A DNA stretch of 8,030 nt from an uncultured Kiritimatiellota bacterium (GTDB lineage Bacteria; Verrucomicrobiota; Kiritimatiellia; RFP12; UBA1067): positions 1-8,030 of the forward strand of contig CAKULV010000080.1 of NCBI GenBank assembly GCA_934667425.1, in the 5' to 3' direction. Shown here piece after piece: positions 1 to 6,151 of the stretch. The notes beneath the pieces are model-generated. The model was not told the origin of the DNA, did not search any database, and saw nothing but the letters and a program-made list of their open reading frames with translations. The stretch's first letter is position 1; each line of letters begins with the position of its first letter. The translations under genes and the position numbers were made by a program.

Positions 1-10
1 GCAAGGGGTT

Positions 11-39
11 CCGCGAATATTTTTCGAGGTTTTTCGCGG
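11..39. repeat. Inverted repeat / hairpin near window edge
   Basis: CCGCGAA at 11-17 is the exact reverse complement of TTCGCGG at 33-39, giving a 7 bp stem around a 15-base T-rich loop. It could be a transcript-end hairpin of a gene outside the window or part of an intergenic repeat. There is no clean T tract after either arm, so a terminator call is not made. Confidence 0.4.
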
Positions 40-144
40 GGCCGGGAAACCCCCGTAAAACGCGGGCGGAACGCGCACGAAGTTAGCCACGGAAAACCAA
101 ATGGTGCGCCACGGAGGCGGGGAAACCCGCAGTTTGCGGCATAG

Positions 145-179
145 TTGGTAGATGGTAGTGGGTAGTTGGCAGTGGGTAG
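145..179. repeat. Heptanucleotide short tandem repeat (five units)
   Basis: Five consecutive 7-base units lie at 145-151, 152-158, 159-165, 166-172 and 173-179, all fitting [TA][TG]GG[TC]AG. The preceding seven bases (138-144, GGCATAG) look like a degenerate sixth unit. On the minus strand the unit reads CTACCCA/CTACCAA. The array is bracketed by similar sequence: GGAAACC occurs at 121-127 and again at 181-187. Heptanucleotide short tandem repeats in intergenic DNA are known from several bacterial groups, notably cyanobacteria; their role is unsettled. Here the array is non-coding by position. Confidence 0.75.
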
Positions 180-340
180 CGGAAACCTGCAAGCGGAATT
201 TGCGATTGCATTTGGCCATTTAAGCCGTGTAGCCCGCCGCCCGAGCTTCGCACGGGAATGTTAATGAGGATGACCGTAAGGCAAGTTATAGGCAAGAAGT
301 GTAGAAATGTAGATTTCAGAATTTCCGTGAAATGCGTAAA

Positions 341-434
341 GGGAGGGCCGCAATTCATTGCGGCAGTGGCGACGACGCCCTCGTCGTCGTGGCAACTGGC
401 AGACAGCCCTCTCCCGGTCGCAACAAGTGCGATC
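341..434. repeat. Cluster of three hairpins inside an outer inverted repeat (REP-like element or structured RNA)
   Basis: Three compact hairpins follow one another. The first is GCCGCAAT (347-354) / ATTGCGGC (357-364), an 8 bp perfect stem with a 2-base loop. The second is CGACGACG (370-377) / CGTCGTCG (382-389), an 8 bp stem with a CCCT loop. The third is TCGCA (418-422) / TGCGA (428-432). The first two are enclosed by GGGAGGG (341-347) and CCCTCTCCC (407-415), which can pair imperfectly as an outer stem, though this competes for one base with the first hairpin. No open reading frame explains this structure. A repetitive extragenic palindrome, a small non-autonomous mobile element, or a structured RNA are all possible. 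Confidence 0.5.
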
Positions 435-553
435 CTCCCGCATATCCACAACGGCAATGGGAGGCCGCTAATGCACCGCGTCCTCCCCGATGGCCGATGC
501 ATTCGGCACAAAAGGCTTCCGAGACGGTCGCAACGTTATCCAATGAGACCATC

Positions 554-2320
554 TTATGGCCGCTTATCCGCATGCGTTATCACGGCGCAGCACGAAAGGC
601 GAATGCTCGTAGGCATCTGCACGTTCGTTCCATAGACGTTCAGTTCATCCACGATCAGTGCCATCCCTTGGCAAAGCGGCCAGACGGCATCCTCGGCCCG
701 CAAATCAAATGTACGACCATCCAAGACGGTCTCGCTACAGTTGACAGTGTTCAAGATGCGCACGACACAGTCCGTGACATCAAATTCGCCATTTTCGCGA
801 GCCTCCTGTCTAGACAGCACGACAATCCACTTGCCATGACGACGTTCACACGATACACTCCAGGAATCCAATGGCTGAAGACGCGAATATCCCGCTATCG
901 GCACCGTATCCTTGCGAGGCAAACAAAACCGCCTCATCCTCAAAGGCGTAGAGACGTGCTTGCCTGAGAGCTTCTTCTCGTCGAGTCCTAATAACAGTGG
1001 CAGCGAAGTGCTTTCGGTCTTGCGTTCACAGTTCAATACAGCAACCGTCTCACGTAATCGGGCCATGAACGTCGGACGATACCAGACTCGCCAAGAATAC
1101 TCGCCAACCAAATATTGCCAAGCCCCAACAATGATCTTGGCGTCTGGCTCCGGGATCACGGCATCCGGCTTGAATGACAGCGACTCTCCATCCTCTTGCA
1201 ACAGGCCGCACCGTGCAAGAGCCGCCTTGAGACGGGCCTCCTGATTGCGAATCGGCACGTCAACAATGTTCAAGGGCGAGATCGTGAAGATGAGTCCTGC
1301 GGCGGCGATAAACACGAACAACCCCTGCGGACGACGGTTCAGAGCCGCCAAGACCAGCGCAACCACGCCAAAGGACAACGTGACCATGCCGGCAAGACGC
1401 GGTGCCGAAAGGCCATACGCCTGGTAGCGAATGACGATGCCGATGATCTGCGCCGCCAACACCGGCAGGAGCAACGCCCATCCCCAACGTACGAACAGGC
1501 GGAAAAACGCACGGGGAGAATCCCGTAGCGCCAGCCAGAAGAACGTATAGACGGCAAGCGCAACAGATCCGAACCAGTTCAGCGTGCCGCAGGGCATTGA
1601 CCACGTAAAAACAATCTTCCCAAGATAGAGATATAGGATTCCCAACAAGATCAGAGACGCAGGAAGGAGTAGCCAGAAAAGAAACGCCACCGCCCGGTCC
1701 GATGCCCCATCGCCACAGTTCCGCCCCGGAAGAAACGATAGGAACCAAATCGGAAAGATGAGAATAACCAATGCACCTGCAACATCATCGTAAATCTTAC
1801 CGTTCACTGGCATGACCAGCTTGTTGAACGCCAGAATGCACAACATCAGGCTTCCGATCAGAATCATTGCCGCCCCACTTGCGCCGAACGCATTGAGCGT
1901 CAGGCGGGAGACGAGAGAGTGCTCGTCCGCCACGCGGTACAGCACGGCCATGGACGCGGCAACAAGGGAGAAACAGGTACCACAGTAAATCATTCCCCAA
2001 CGATAATAACCCGGAGTCCCCACGAGCGCAAACCAGAACCAACAACCAAGAACCCCAGTCACAACCGTGACGAGTCCAACAAGGAAACGCCAACGCGGCC
2101 ACGTGCGCCATTCACAGAGCAACTGAACGAACACGCCGGACAGCGCACCCCAGAAAATGCCGAACGACACCTTCGTCAGCACCATATCGCTGATGACGTC
2201 GTGATTCTTCAGCACAAAGAGAACCGCAACCGCAATCGCGCAAAGATTGAAGATTTCAAATCGGCAGAAGCCGCGCCAAAACCGGTCAGACACCTTAAAA
2301 GCAAAAGCCTTCTTGCTCAT
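554..2320 (-). CDS. Multi-pass membrane protein, DUF4153-like, unknown function
   Basis: A 588-residue protein by the ATG start at 2320. Residues about 24-350 hold some ten to eleven hydrophobic segments (near 24-38, 51-69, 78-100, 109-128, 147-167, 180-199, 212-234, 248-266, 279-297, 311-327, 333-349). The remaining 235 or so residues are soluble and cysteine-containing. Features I associate with the DUF4153 family are the YLYLGKIVFTW segment with a following PCG (230-245), RYQAYGLSAPRL (298-309) and NIVDVPIRNQEARL (351-364). That family has no established biochemical role, and I propose none. A TTG at 2350 could extend the frame by ten residues, but it sits about where transcription should start; the ATG at 2320 has GAGGG four bases upstream (2325-2329). 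The gene is monocistronic in this window. Parts look less GC-rich than the neighbours (27 of 60 bases at 1621-1680 against 38 of 60 at 7201-7260), which hints at a different history but is only a spot sample. Family assignment is from memory of motifs. Confidence 0.8.
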   Translation of the reverse strand: MSKKAFAFKVSDRFWRGFCRFEIFNLCAIAVAVLFVLKNHDVISDMVLTKVSFGIFWGALSGVFVQLLCEWRTWPRWRFLVGLVTVVTGVLGCWFWFALVGTPGYYRWGMIYCGTCFSLVAASMAVLYRVADEHSLVSRLTLNAFGASGAAMILIGSLMLCILAFNKLVMPVNGKIYDDVAGALVILIFPIWFLSFLPGRNCGDGASDRAVAFLFWLLLPASLILLGILYLYLGKIVFTWSMPCGTLNWFGSVALAVYTFFWLALRDSPRAFFRLFVRWGWALLLPVLAAQIIGIVIRYQAYGLSAPRLAGMVTLSFGVVALVLAALNRRPQGLFVFIAAAGLIFTISPLNIVDVPIRNQEARLKAALARCGLLQEDGESLSFKPDAVIPEPDAKIIVGAWQYLVGEYSWRVWYRPTFMARLRETVAVLNCERKTESTSLPLLLGLDEKKLSGKHVSTPLRMRRFCLPRKDTVPIAGYSRLQPLDSWSVSCERRHGKWIVVLSRQEARENGEFDVTDCVVRILNTVNCSETVLDGRTFDLRAEDAVWPLCQGMALIVDELNVYGTNVQMPTSIRLSCCAVITHADKRP

Positions 2321-2355
2321 GGTTCCCTCATTTTCCTCGTCCTTACTCAAGGAGA

Positions 2356-2384
2356 CTTATACCATATTTCACTTTCGTCCGCAA
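2356..2384 (-). promoter_or_regulatory. Promoter of the DUF4153-like gene (extended -10)
   Basis: On the minus strand TTGCGG (2384-2379) is followed after exactly 17 bases by TATAAG (2361-2356), with TGG directly before the -10 box, giving the extended -10 form TGGTATAAG. Transcription would begin near 2349, leaving a leader of roughly 29 bases before the ATG at 2320. The -35 box is weak (three of six consensus bases). The promoter overlaps the last codons of the MATE remnant. Confidence 0.6.
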
Positions 2385-2731
2385 GATGCGGGATCCTTGG
2401 GGCGCAAGAGGGACTGGATCGCGTAGACGGCCAGCTCGTCCGTGCCGAGATACTTGAGTATCTGCCGGTTGAACAGCACCGTGAGGACGCCCATCGCGAC
2501 GTCGATGAGGAAGGCGGAAAAATCGACTTCCACGATCTTGCGCGAGAACAGGACAGGGGCGAGCGGCAAGTCCAACCGCAGGGTGTTGTGGCGGCGGAAG
2601 AAGTGCGAGGTCATGATCAGCACGGCGAAGGCTTCGCCGATCGCCGTGGCGAGCCACGCACCTAAGATGCACATGTCGCAGGTGAAGACGATGAAGCAGT
2701 CGCCATATACGAAAGAAGCCGCCTCCTGCAA
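2369..2731 (-). pseudogene. MATE-family efflux transporter remnant (internal fragment)
   Basis: The open frame encodes about 120 residues, of which roughly residues 8-103 read like the middle of a MATE multidrug/toxin exporter: a hydrophobic segment with GAWLATAIGEAFAVLI, then HFFRRHNTLRL, a loop, and FLIDVAMGVLTVLFNRQI followed by KYLGTDELAVYAI. MATE proteins are normally about 440-460 residues with twelve membrane segments; only about two segments and their linker remain. The N-terminal half and everything after AVYAI are missing, and no other frame nearby continues the homology. The nominal start codon lies inside the loop of the metY terminator hairpin, and the frame ends inside the promoter of the next gene, so it is very unlikely to be expressed as a functional protein. 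It is best read as a relic of a deletion. A short expressed protein cannot be fully excluded. Confidence 0.75.
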
Positions 2732-2746
2732 TTGCGGAAGCGGCTT
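2716..2746 (-). terminator. Hairpin terminator after metY
   Basis: AAGCCGC (2716-2722) pairs with GCGGCTT (2740-2746), and the stem continues through TCC (2724-2726) / GGA (2736-2738) after one mismatch, with GCAATTGC in the loop. It starts 27 bases after the metY stop codon. On the minus strand the stem is followed by CTTTC, a short T run; on the plus strand it is followed by two further T residues, so it may work in both directions. Nothing convergent is present to use the plus-strand side. Confidence 0.7.
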
Positions 2747-2773
2747 TTGCGCGTCAATGTGGCCAAAATTAAG

Positions 2774-4051
2774 TCACTTGACCTTCGCGAGAGCCTGCTT
2801 GAGGTCCTCGATGAGGTCTTCGGGATCCTCAAGCCCAACGGAAAGGCGGATCAGGTCCGGCGGAATGCCCGCCTCCCTAAGCTGCTCGTCGGTGAGCTGA
2901 CGGTGCGTGTGCGATGCCGGATGAAGCACACAGCTCCACGCATCGGCAACGTGCGTCACGATGCCGATTAGCTTCAGCGAATCCATGAACCTTATGGACG
3001 CCTCGCGCCCGCCCTTTATGCCGAATGTGAGAACGCCGCATGGCGACGGCCCCTTGAACTGCTTCTTGACGAGCCTCTTGTACGGCGAATCCGCAAGCCC
3101 CGCGAAATTGACCCATGCGACCTTCCTCTGGGCCTTGAGCCAGTTCGCGATCTTCAGTGCGCTTTCCGCATGGCGGCGTATGCGCACGTGCAGGGACTCG
3201 AGCCCGAGGTTCAAGAGGAAGGCGTTGAAGGGCGAAGGGATCGACCCGAAGTCCCTCATCAGGTGCGCCGTGCATTTCACGATGTACGCCATCTTTCCGA
3301 AAGTCTTCGTGTAGGACAGCCCGTGATACGAGGCATCTGGCTCGACCAGTCCGGGGAACTTGTCGGCATGCTTGGTCCAATCGAAGTTTCCGCTATCGAC
3401 GATGCATCCGCCGACCTGGGACGAGTGCCCATCCATGTATTTCGTAGTCGCGTGCGTCACGATGTCACATCCGAACTCGAACGGACGGCACAGCACCGGG
3501 GTCGGGAAAGTGTTGTCGACGATGAGCGGCACGCCGTTCTTGTGCGCGATCCTGGCGAACTTCGCTATGTCAAGGACGACTCCGGACGGGTTTGCGACCG
3601 TCTCGCCGAAGACGCACTTCGTGTTCGGACGGAATGCCTTCTGGATCTCGGACGGAGACGCATCGGGATCTACGAACGTGAACTCGATGCCGAGTTTCTT
3701 CAGCGAAACCGCGAACAGGTTGAAAGTGCCGCCATATATCTGCGCGGACGAAACGACGTGGTCGCCCGCGTTGCAGAGGTTCAGAACCGAGAACGTCGAC
3801 GCCGCCTGGCCGGACGACGTGAGCATTGCCGCCACGCCCCCCTCAAGCGCCGCGATCTTCTTCGCCACCTGGTCGTTCGTGGGATTGGCAAGGCGCGTGT
3901 AGAAATATCCGGACTCCTTGAGGTCAAACAAATCCCCCATCTGCTGCGTGGTCTCGTACCTGAATGTCGTGGAGGCGTATATCGGCACCTGCCTCGGCTC
4001 GCCCTTCTTTGGCTGCCATCCTCCCTGGACACACAACGTGTCTGCTCTCAT
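2774..4051 (-). CDS. metY: O-acetylhomoserine sulfhydrylase (O-acetylhomoserine aminocarboxypropyltransferase)
   Basis: A 425-residue cytoplasmic PLP enzyme of the Cys/Met metabolism family, expected to make homocysteine from O-acetylhomoserine and sulfide (direct sulfhydrylation route to methionine). Visible motifs are YTRLANPT (51-58; Tyr and Arg that reach the neighbour's PLP phosphate), SSGQAA (79-84, phosphate binding), YGGTF (106-110, Tyr stacking on PLP), VDNTF (178-182, Asp to the pyridine nitrogen) and HATTKY (200-205) with Lys204 as Schiff-base lysine. The length and the longer middle region ending in FNAFLLNLGLESLH separate it from the shorter cystathionine gamma-synthases and lyases (about 380-400). 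The C-terminal LHPASHTHRQLT and IRLSVGLED are typical. The frame is open up to 4258, but the ATG at 4051 has AAGGAG seven bases upstream and a promoter 30 bases upstream, and family homology begins there. It is a single-gene unit with its own promoter and terminator; no sulfide-assimilation or other met gene is adjacent. Confidence 0.93.
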   Translation of the reverse strand: MRADTLCVQGGWQPKKGEPRQVPIYASTTFRYETTQQMGDLFDLKESGYFYTRLANPTNDQVAKKIAALEGGVAAMLTSSGQAASTFSVLNLCNAGDHVVSSAQIYGGTFNLFAVSLKKLGIEFTFVDPDASPSEIQKAFRPNTKCVFGETVANPSGVVLDIAKFARIAHKNGVPLIVDNTFPTPVLCRPFEFGCDIVTHATTKYMDGHSSQVGGCIVDSGNFDWTKHADKFPGLVEPDASYHGLSYTKTFGKMAYIVKCTAHLMRDFGSIPSPFNAFLLNLGLESLHVRIRRHAESALKIANWLKAQRKVAWVNFAGLADSPYKRLVKKQFKGPSPCGVLTFGIKGGREASIRFMDSLKLIGIVTHVADAWSCVLHPASHTHRQLTDEQLREAGIPPDLIRLSVGLEDPEDLIEDLKQALAKVK

Positions 4052-4058
4052 AACGATT

Positions 4059-4064
4059 CTCCTT
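4059..4064 (-). promoter_or_regulatory. Ribosome binding site of metY
   Basis: AAGGAG on the minus strand, seven bases before the ATG at 4051. It is the best Shine-Dalgarno match in the window and fixes the start, ruling out the in-frame extension to 4258. Confidence 0.85.
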
Positions 4065-4081
4065 TTGAATTTGCGCGTGAG

Positions 4082-4090
4082 ATTATACCA
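4082..4090 (-). promoter_or_regulatory. Promoter of metY (extended -10)
   Basis: The minus strand reads TGGTATAAT, a perfect -10 hexamer with the TG extension. The possible -35 is TTTGCA, 16 bases further upstream, a partial match. Transcription would start near 4075, leaving only about 24 bases of leader, too short for a SAM riboswitch or a T-box. Regulation, if any, must act at the promoter or elsewhere. Confidence 0.8.
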
Positions 4091-4292
4091 CATCCCGTCC
4101 AAATGCAAACATCGCTCTACAGAACGGCATGAACGGGAAGCCTGTAGGCGAGATCGAGCGCATCTCCTTTCTCGAGGCTCAGCTGAACGGCATAGGCCGG
4201 AGACGGGTTCAGCATACGCTTGTCTGGACAAAGGCGCACCAAACCTCATGGCACCCATCCTTTACGTTATCACGGGAGAACGTGGCTACCGG
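4091..4292. other. Intergenic DNA between uppP and the metY promoter
   Basis: This 202-base stretch separates the uppP stop from the metY promoter. It holds an inverted repeat GCTGAAC (4182-4188) / GTTCAGC (4207-4213), a short palindrome TTGTC-TG-GACAA (4220-4231), and just after uppP two overlapping weak hairpins, ACGTT (4263-4267) / AACGT (4278-4282) and CACG (4271-4274) / CGTG (4281-4284). None has a T tract, so no terminator for the uppP unit is called. A 32-codon minus-strand ORF (4117-4215) is discussed under findings and is not supported as a gene. Confidence 0.45.
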
Positions 4293-5072
4293 CTACAGGA
4301 ACCACACCGTGGCCAGCCCGGCGGCAAAGCAATACAGTCCGAACAGCCAGAACCATCTACCCTTAAGGGCCTTGATGAGAACAGCCAGGGACACGTAGCC
4401 GACCACGGAAGCCAGGGCCATGCCCCACAGGAGTTCCGTCCACCCAATGCCCCCATCCTGTCCAACGGCATTTCCGCCAAACATCTCGATCACCTCAAGC
4501 AGTACGCCGCCAAGGATGAGAGGCATGCTCATCAGGAAGGAGAACTCGGCAGACCTTTCCGGATCGACGGCCCCGGCCCTGGCGGCCGCAAGCGTCATGC
4601 CGCTCCTCGACACGCCCGGCAGCAGGGCAACGGCCTGCATTGCGCCCATCCACAGCGCCCGGAGAAAAGACACGTCCTTCTCCCCCTTCGGGATGAACCG
4701 AGTCCCGGCAAGAATGCCCCCGGTGAACATCAGCAAAGCCCCCACCATCCTCGCATTCTCGAACATGGCGTCGATCCTTTCACGAAAGGCGAAGTACACG
4801 GCAACCGCCGGTAGCGAGGAGACAAATATCTTGAGCAGGAGTGCCCATTCCTTGCCGAGAAGCAGCCTGAGGATCGTCTTCCTGTAGAAGACCATGACGG
4901 AAATGAGCGTCCCCGCGTGCAGGAACACGTCAAGCCGCATGCCCGCCTCCCTTATGCCGAGAAGGTGCTGGCCGATGACGAGATGCCCGCTTGACGATAT
5001 GGGCAGGAATTCGGCAACGCCCTGGAGCAGCGCAAGCAGCGTCACATTTACGAAATCGTCCACTTGCGTCAC
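4293..5072 (-). CDS. uppP: Undecaprenyl-diphosphatase (UppP/BacA family)
   Basis: A 259-residue integral membrane phosphatase that converts undecaprenyl diphosphate to undecaprenyl phosphate, the lipid carrier for peptidoglycan and other envelope polymers; enzymes of this family also give bacitracin tolerance. Both family signatures are present: QGVAEFLPISSSGHL at 17-31, with Glu21 and the serine run, and PGVSRSG at 152-158, with Arg156. The rest is hydrophobic with about eight membrane segments, and the length is usual for the family (about 260-275). The start is GTG at 5072, whose last two bases are the first two of the murG TGA stop (5071-5069), a four-base GTGA overlap typical of translational coupling. 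A purine-rich GGGAAGG stands just before it. The neighbour murG consumes and produces undecaprenyl-linked intermediates of the same cycle, which supports the call. Confidence 0.95.
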   Translation of the reverse strand: MTQVDDFVNVTLLALLQGVAEFLPISSSGHLVIGQHLLGIREAGMRLDVFLHAGTLISVMVFYRKTILRLLLGKEWALLLKIFVSSLPAVAVYFAFRERIDAMFENARMVGALLMFTGGILAGTRFIPKGEKDVSFLRALWMGAMQAVALLPGVSRSGMTLAAARAGAVDPERSAEFSFLMSMPLILGGVLLEVIEMFGGNAVGQDGGIGWTELLWGMALASVVGYVSLAVLIKALKGRWFWLFGLYCFAAGLATVWFL

Positions 5073-6136
5073 CCTTCCCTTGCCACCCGCTCCACAAGGT
5101 CGGCGACCTTCGATGCGGCGTCAGGACGCCTGAGCGCACTCATCCGCCGAGCCATCTCCGCAATGGAGTACTTGTTCTCCGCCTTGTGAAGCAGCCAATT
5201 CGCGAGCGAACGCGGCGAAAGCTCGTCCTGCCGGCCCTCGGCGGCCGCCTGCGCCGCCACGAAGACCGCCGCGTTGAAATGCTGGTGGTTGCGCAGCGCG
5301 GAAGGCAGCGGGATCAGGAAGGCGGGCTTGCCGGTAAGGGCAAGCTCGAAGCAGGTGGATGCACCGGCCCTGGCTATCACCACATCGGCCGTGGCAAAGG
5401 CCCGGCCCATCTCATGCTCAAACGCCTTCACGCGGGCGGGTATGCCGGCCGAGGCATAGGCCCGCGCCACTTCCGCCTCGTCGTTCACACCCGTCTGGTG
5501 GATCACGTAAAGCCTACGCCCGCGAGAGGCAAGGTTGCGGCTCAGCAGCACAAGGGCCTTGGAGGCGATCTCGTTGACCCGGTGGGCGCCCTGGCTGCCC
5601 CCCGTCACAAACACCCTGAACGCCCCTTCCGGAACGTTCTCGAAAGGCGGCTGGCCAGCCACGTCAAGGCGAACCGGCAGCCCCGTAAGCACGGTGTTCT
5701 TGCCGGGGAAATACTGGGCCGTGTTCTCGAAGCTGATCGCCACGGCCCTGGCAAAGTTCGACAGGAAGTCGATGGCCCGGCCGGGAACCGTGTTCGCCTC
5801 GTGCAGGACGACGGGAACCCTGCGCCTTGCCGCCGCGAGCACCGGAGGCAGGCTTGAATACGAACCCATTGCCAGCAAGGCATCGGGCCTTGCCCTCTTC
5901 ATCTCGCCGAGACAGCGCATGAAGGCCCGGATGTTGCGCATCGCGTTCTTCAACGAGAGCGGCCTGGCTCCAGTGGCGAACACAGGCCCCGACCAGCCCT
6001 TGAGGACGCTCGTCTCGACATCGCGCCCGCTCATCCACACTGTGACGTCATTACCCCTCGAGGCCAGTTCGGAAGCCACCGCCAACCCCGGGAAGGAGTG
6101 GCCTCCCGTGCCGCCGCATGCAACGATCAACTTCAT
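5069..6136 (-). CDS. murG: UDP-GlcNAc:undecaprenyl-PP-MurNAc-pentapeptide GlcNAc transferase (MurG)
   Basis: A 355-residue GT28-family glycosyltransferase of GT-B fold, acting at the cytoplasmic face of the membrane; it adds GlcNAc to lipid I to form lipid II. Visible landmarks are the first glycine-rich loop GGTGGH (8-13), the second GSYSS (91-95), HEANTVPG (112-119; HEQNAVPG in many homologues), the GGSQGA loop (179-184), and the donor site ARAGAS with Glu264 (255-264) followed by PLPSALRNHQ (277-286 region). Length is normal. The gene starts 15 bases after the oadA stop. The bases before its ATG (6136) are pyrimidine- and A-rich, with no purine Shine-Dalgarno, so translation may depend on coupling to oadA or on a leaderless-like mechanism. 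MurG usually sits in the division and cell-wall cluster beside ftsW and murC; here it is detached and paired with uppP. Confidence 0.96.
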   Translation of the reverse strand: MKLIVACGGTGGHSFPGLAVASELASRGNDVTVWMSGRDVETSVLKGWSGPVFATGARPLSLKNAMRNIRAFMRCLGEMKRARPDALLAMGSYSSLPPVLAAARRRVPVVLHEANTVPGRAIDFLSNFARAVAISFENTAQYFPGKNTVLTGLPVRLDVAGQPPFENVPEGAFRVFVTGGSQGAHRVNEIASKALVLLSRNLASRGRRLYVIHQTGVNDEAEVARAYASAGIPARVKAFEHEMGRAFATADVVIARAGASTCFELALTGKPAFLIPLPSALRNHQHFNAAVFVAAQAAAEGRQDELSPRSLANWLLHKAENKYSIAEMARRMSALRRPDAASKVADLVERVAREG

Positions 6137-6151
6137 GGCGAAGGTTTTTTG

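Larger units (their letters stand above)
1..553. other. Intergenic region without a supported gene; repeat- and hairpin-rich
   Basis: This stretch lies downstream of the DUF4153-type gene and I support no coding region in it. The open frames that cross it on both strands have repetitive, arginine/proline-rich translations and no recognisable motif. What can be seen is: an inverted repeat CCGCGAA (11-17) / TTCGCGG (33-39); a direct repeat GCCACGGA at 86-93 and 108-115; a small hairpin CCGCA-GTT-TGCGG at 127-139; a heptad tandem repeat at 145-179; and a run of hairpins at 341-434. A 9-base direct repeat GGTCGCAAC occurs at 416-424 and 526-534. No convincing terminator with a T tract follows the gene that ends at 554. 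The region may be a graveyard of interspersed repeats or may encode a structured RNA; the sequence alone does not decide. Confidence 0.6.

Noticed and set aside
138..179. CRISPR-like array
   Set aside because: Units are seven bases long and directly adjacent without spacers; no cas gene is present.
459..487. GGGAGG/CCTCCC hairpin as terminator of the DUF4153-type gene
   Set aside because: The stem is only 6 bp with a 17-base loop and has no T tract in either direction.
83..967. Several overlapping open frames on both strands (83-511, 258-635, 332-967)
   Set aside because: Translations are Arg/Pro/His-rich and reflect hairpins and repeats; no motif, no consistent ribosome binding site, and one overlaps the DUF4153-type gene in antisense.
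1919..2665. Plus-strand open frame across the DUF4153-gene promoter and MATE remnant
   Set aside because: Very hydrophilic, repetitive translation without motifs; it opposes the transmembrane coding sequence.
4052..4081. SAM riboswitch or T-box in the metY leader
   Set aside because: Only about 24 bases lie between the predicted transcription start and the ATG, too few for either.
3170..4132. Long plus-strand open frame opposite metY (320 codons)
   Set aside because: Antisense shadow of a strongly conserved gene; the translation is Arg/Val/Glu-rich without motifs and no ribosome binding site supports it.
4052..4258. N-terminal extension of metY to an ATG at 4258
   Set aside because: It would run through the promoter at 4082-4090; the Arg/Ser-rich extension has no family homology, and AAGGAG sits before the ATG at 4051.
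4991..5857. Long plus-strand open frame opposite murG (288 codons)
   Set aside because: Antisense shadow of murG in GC-rich DNA; low-complexity basic translation.
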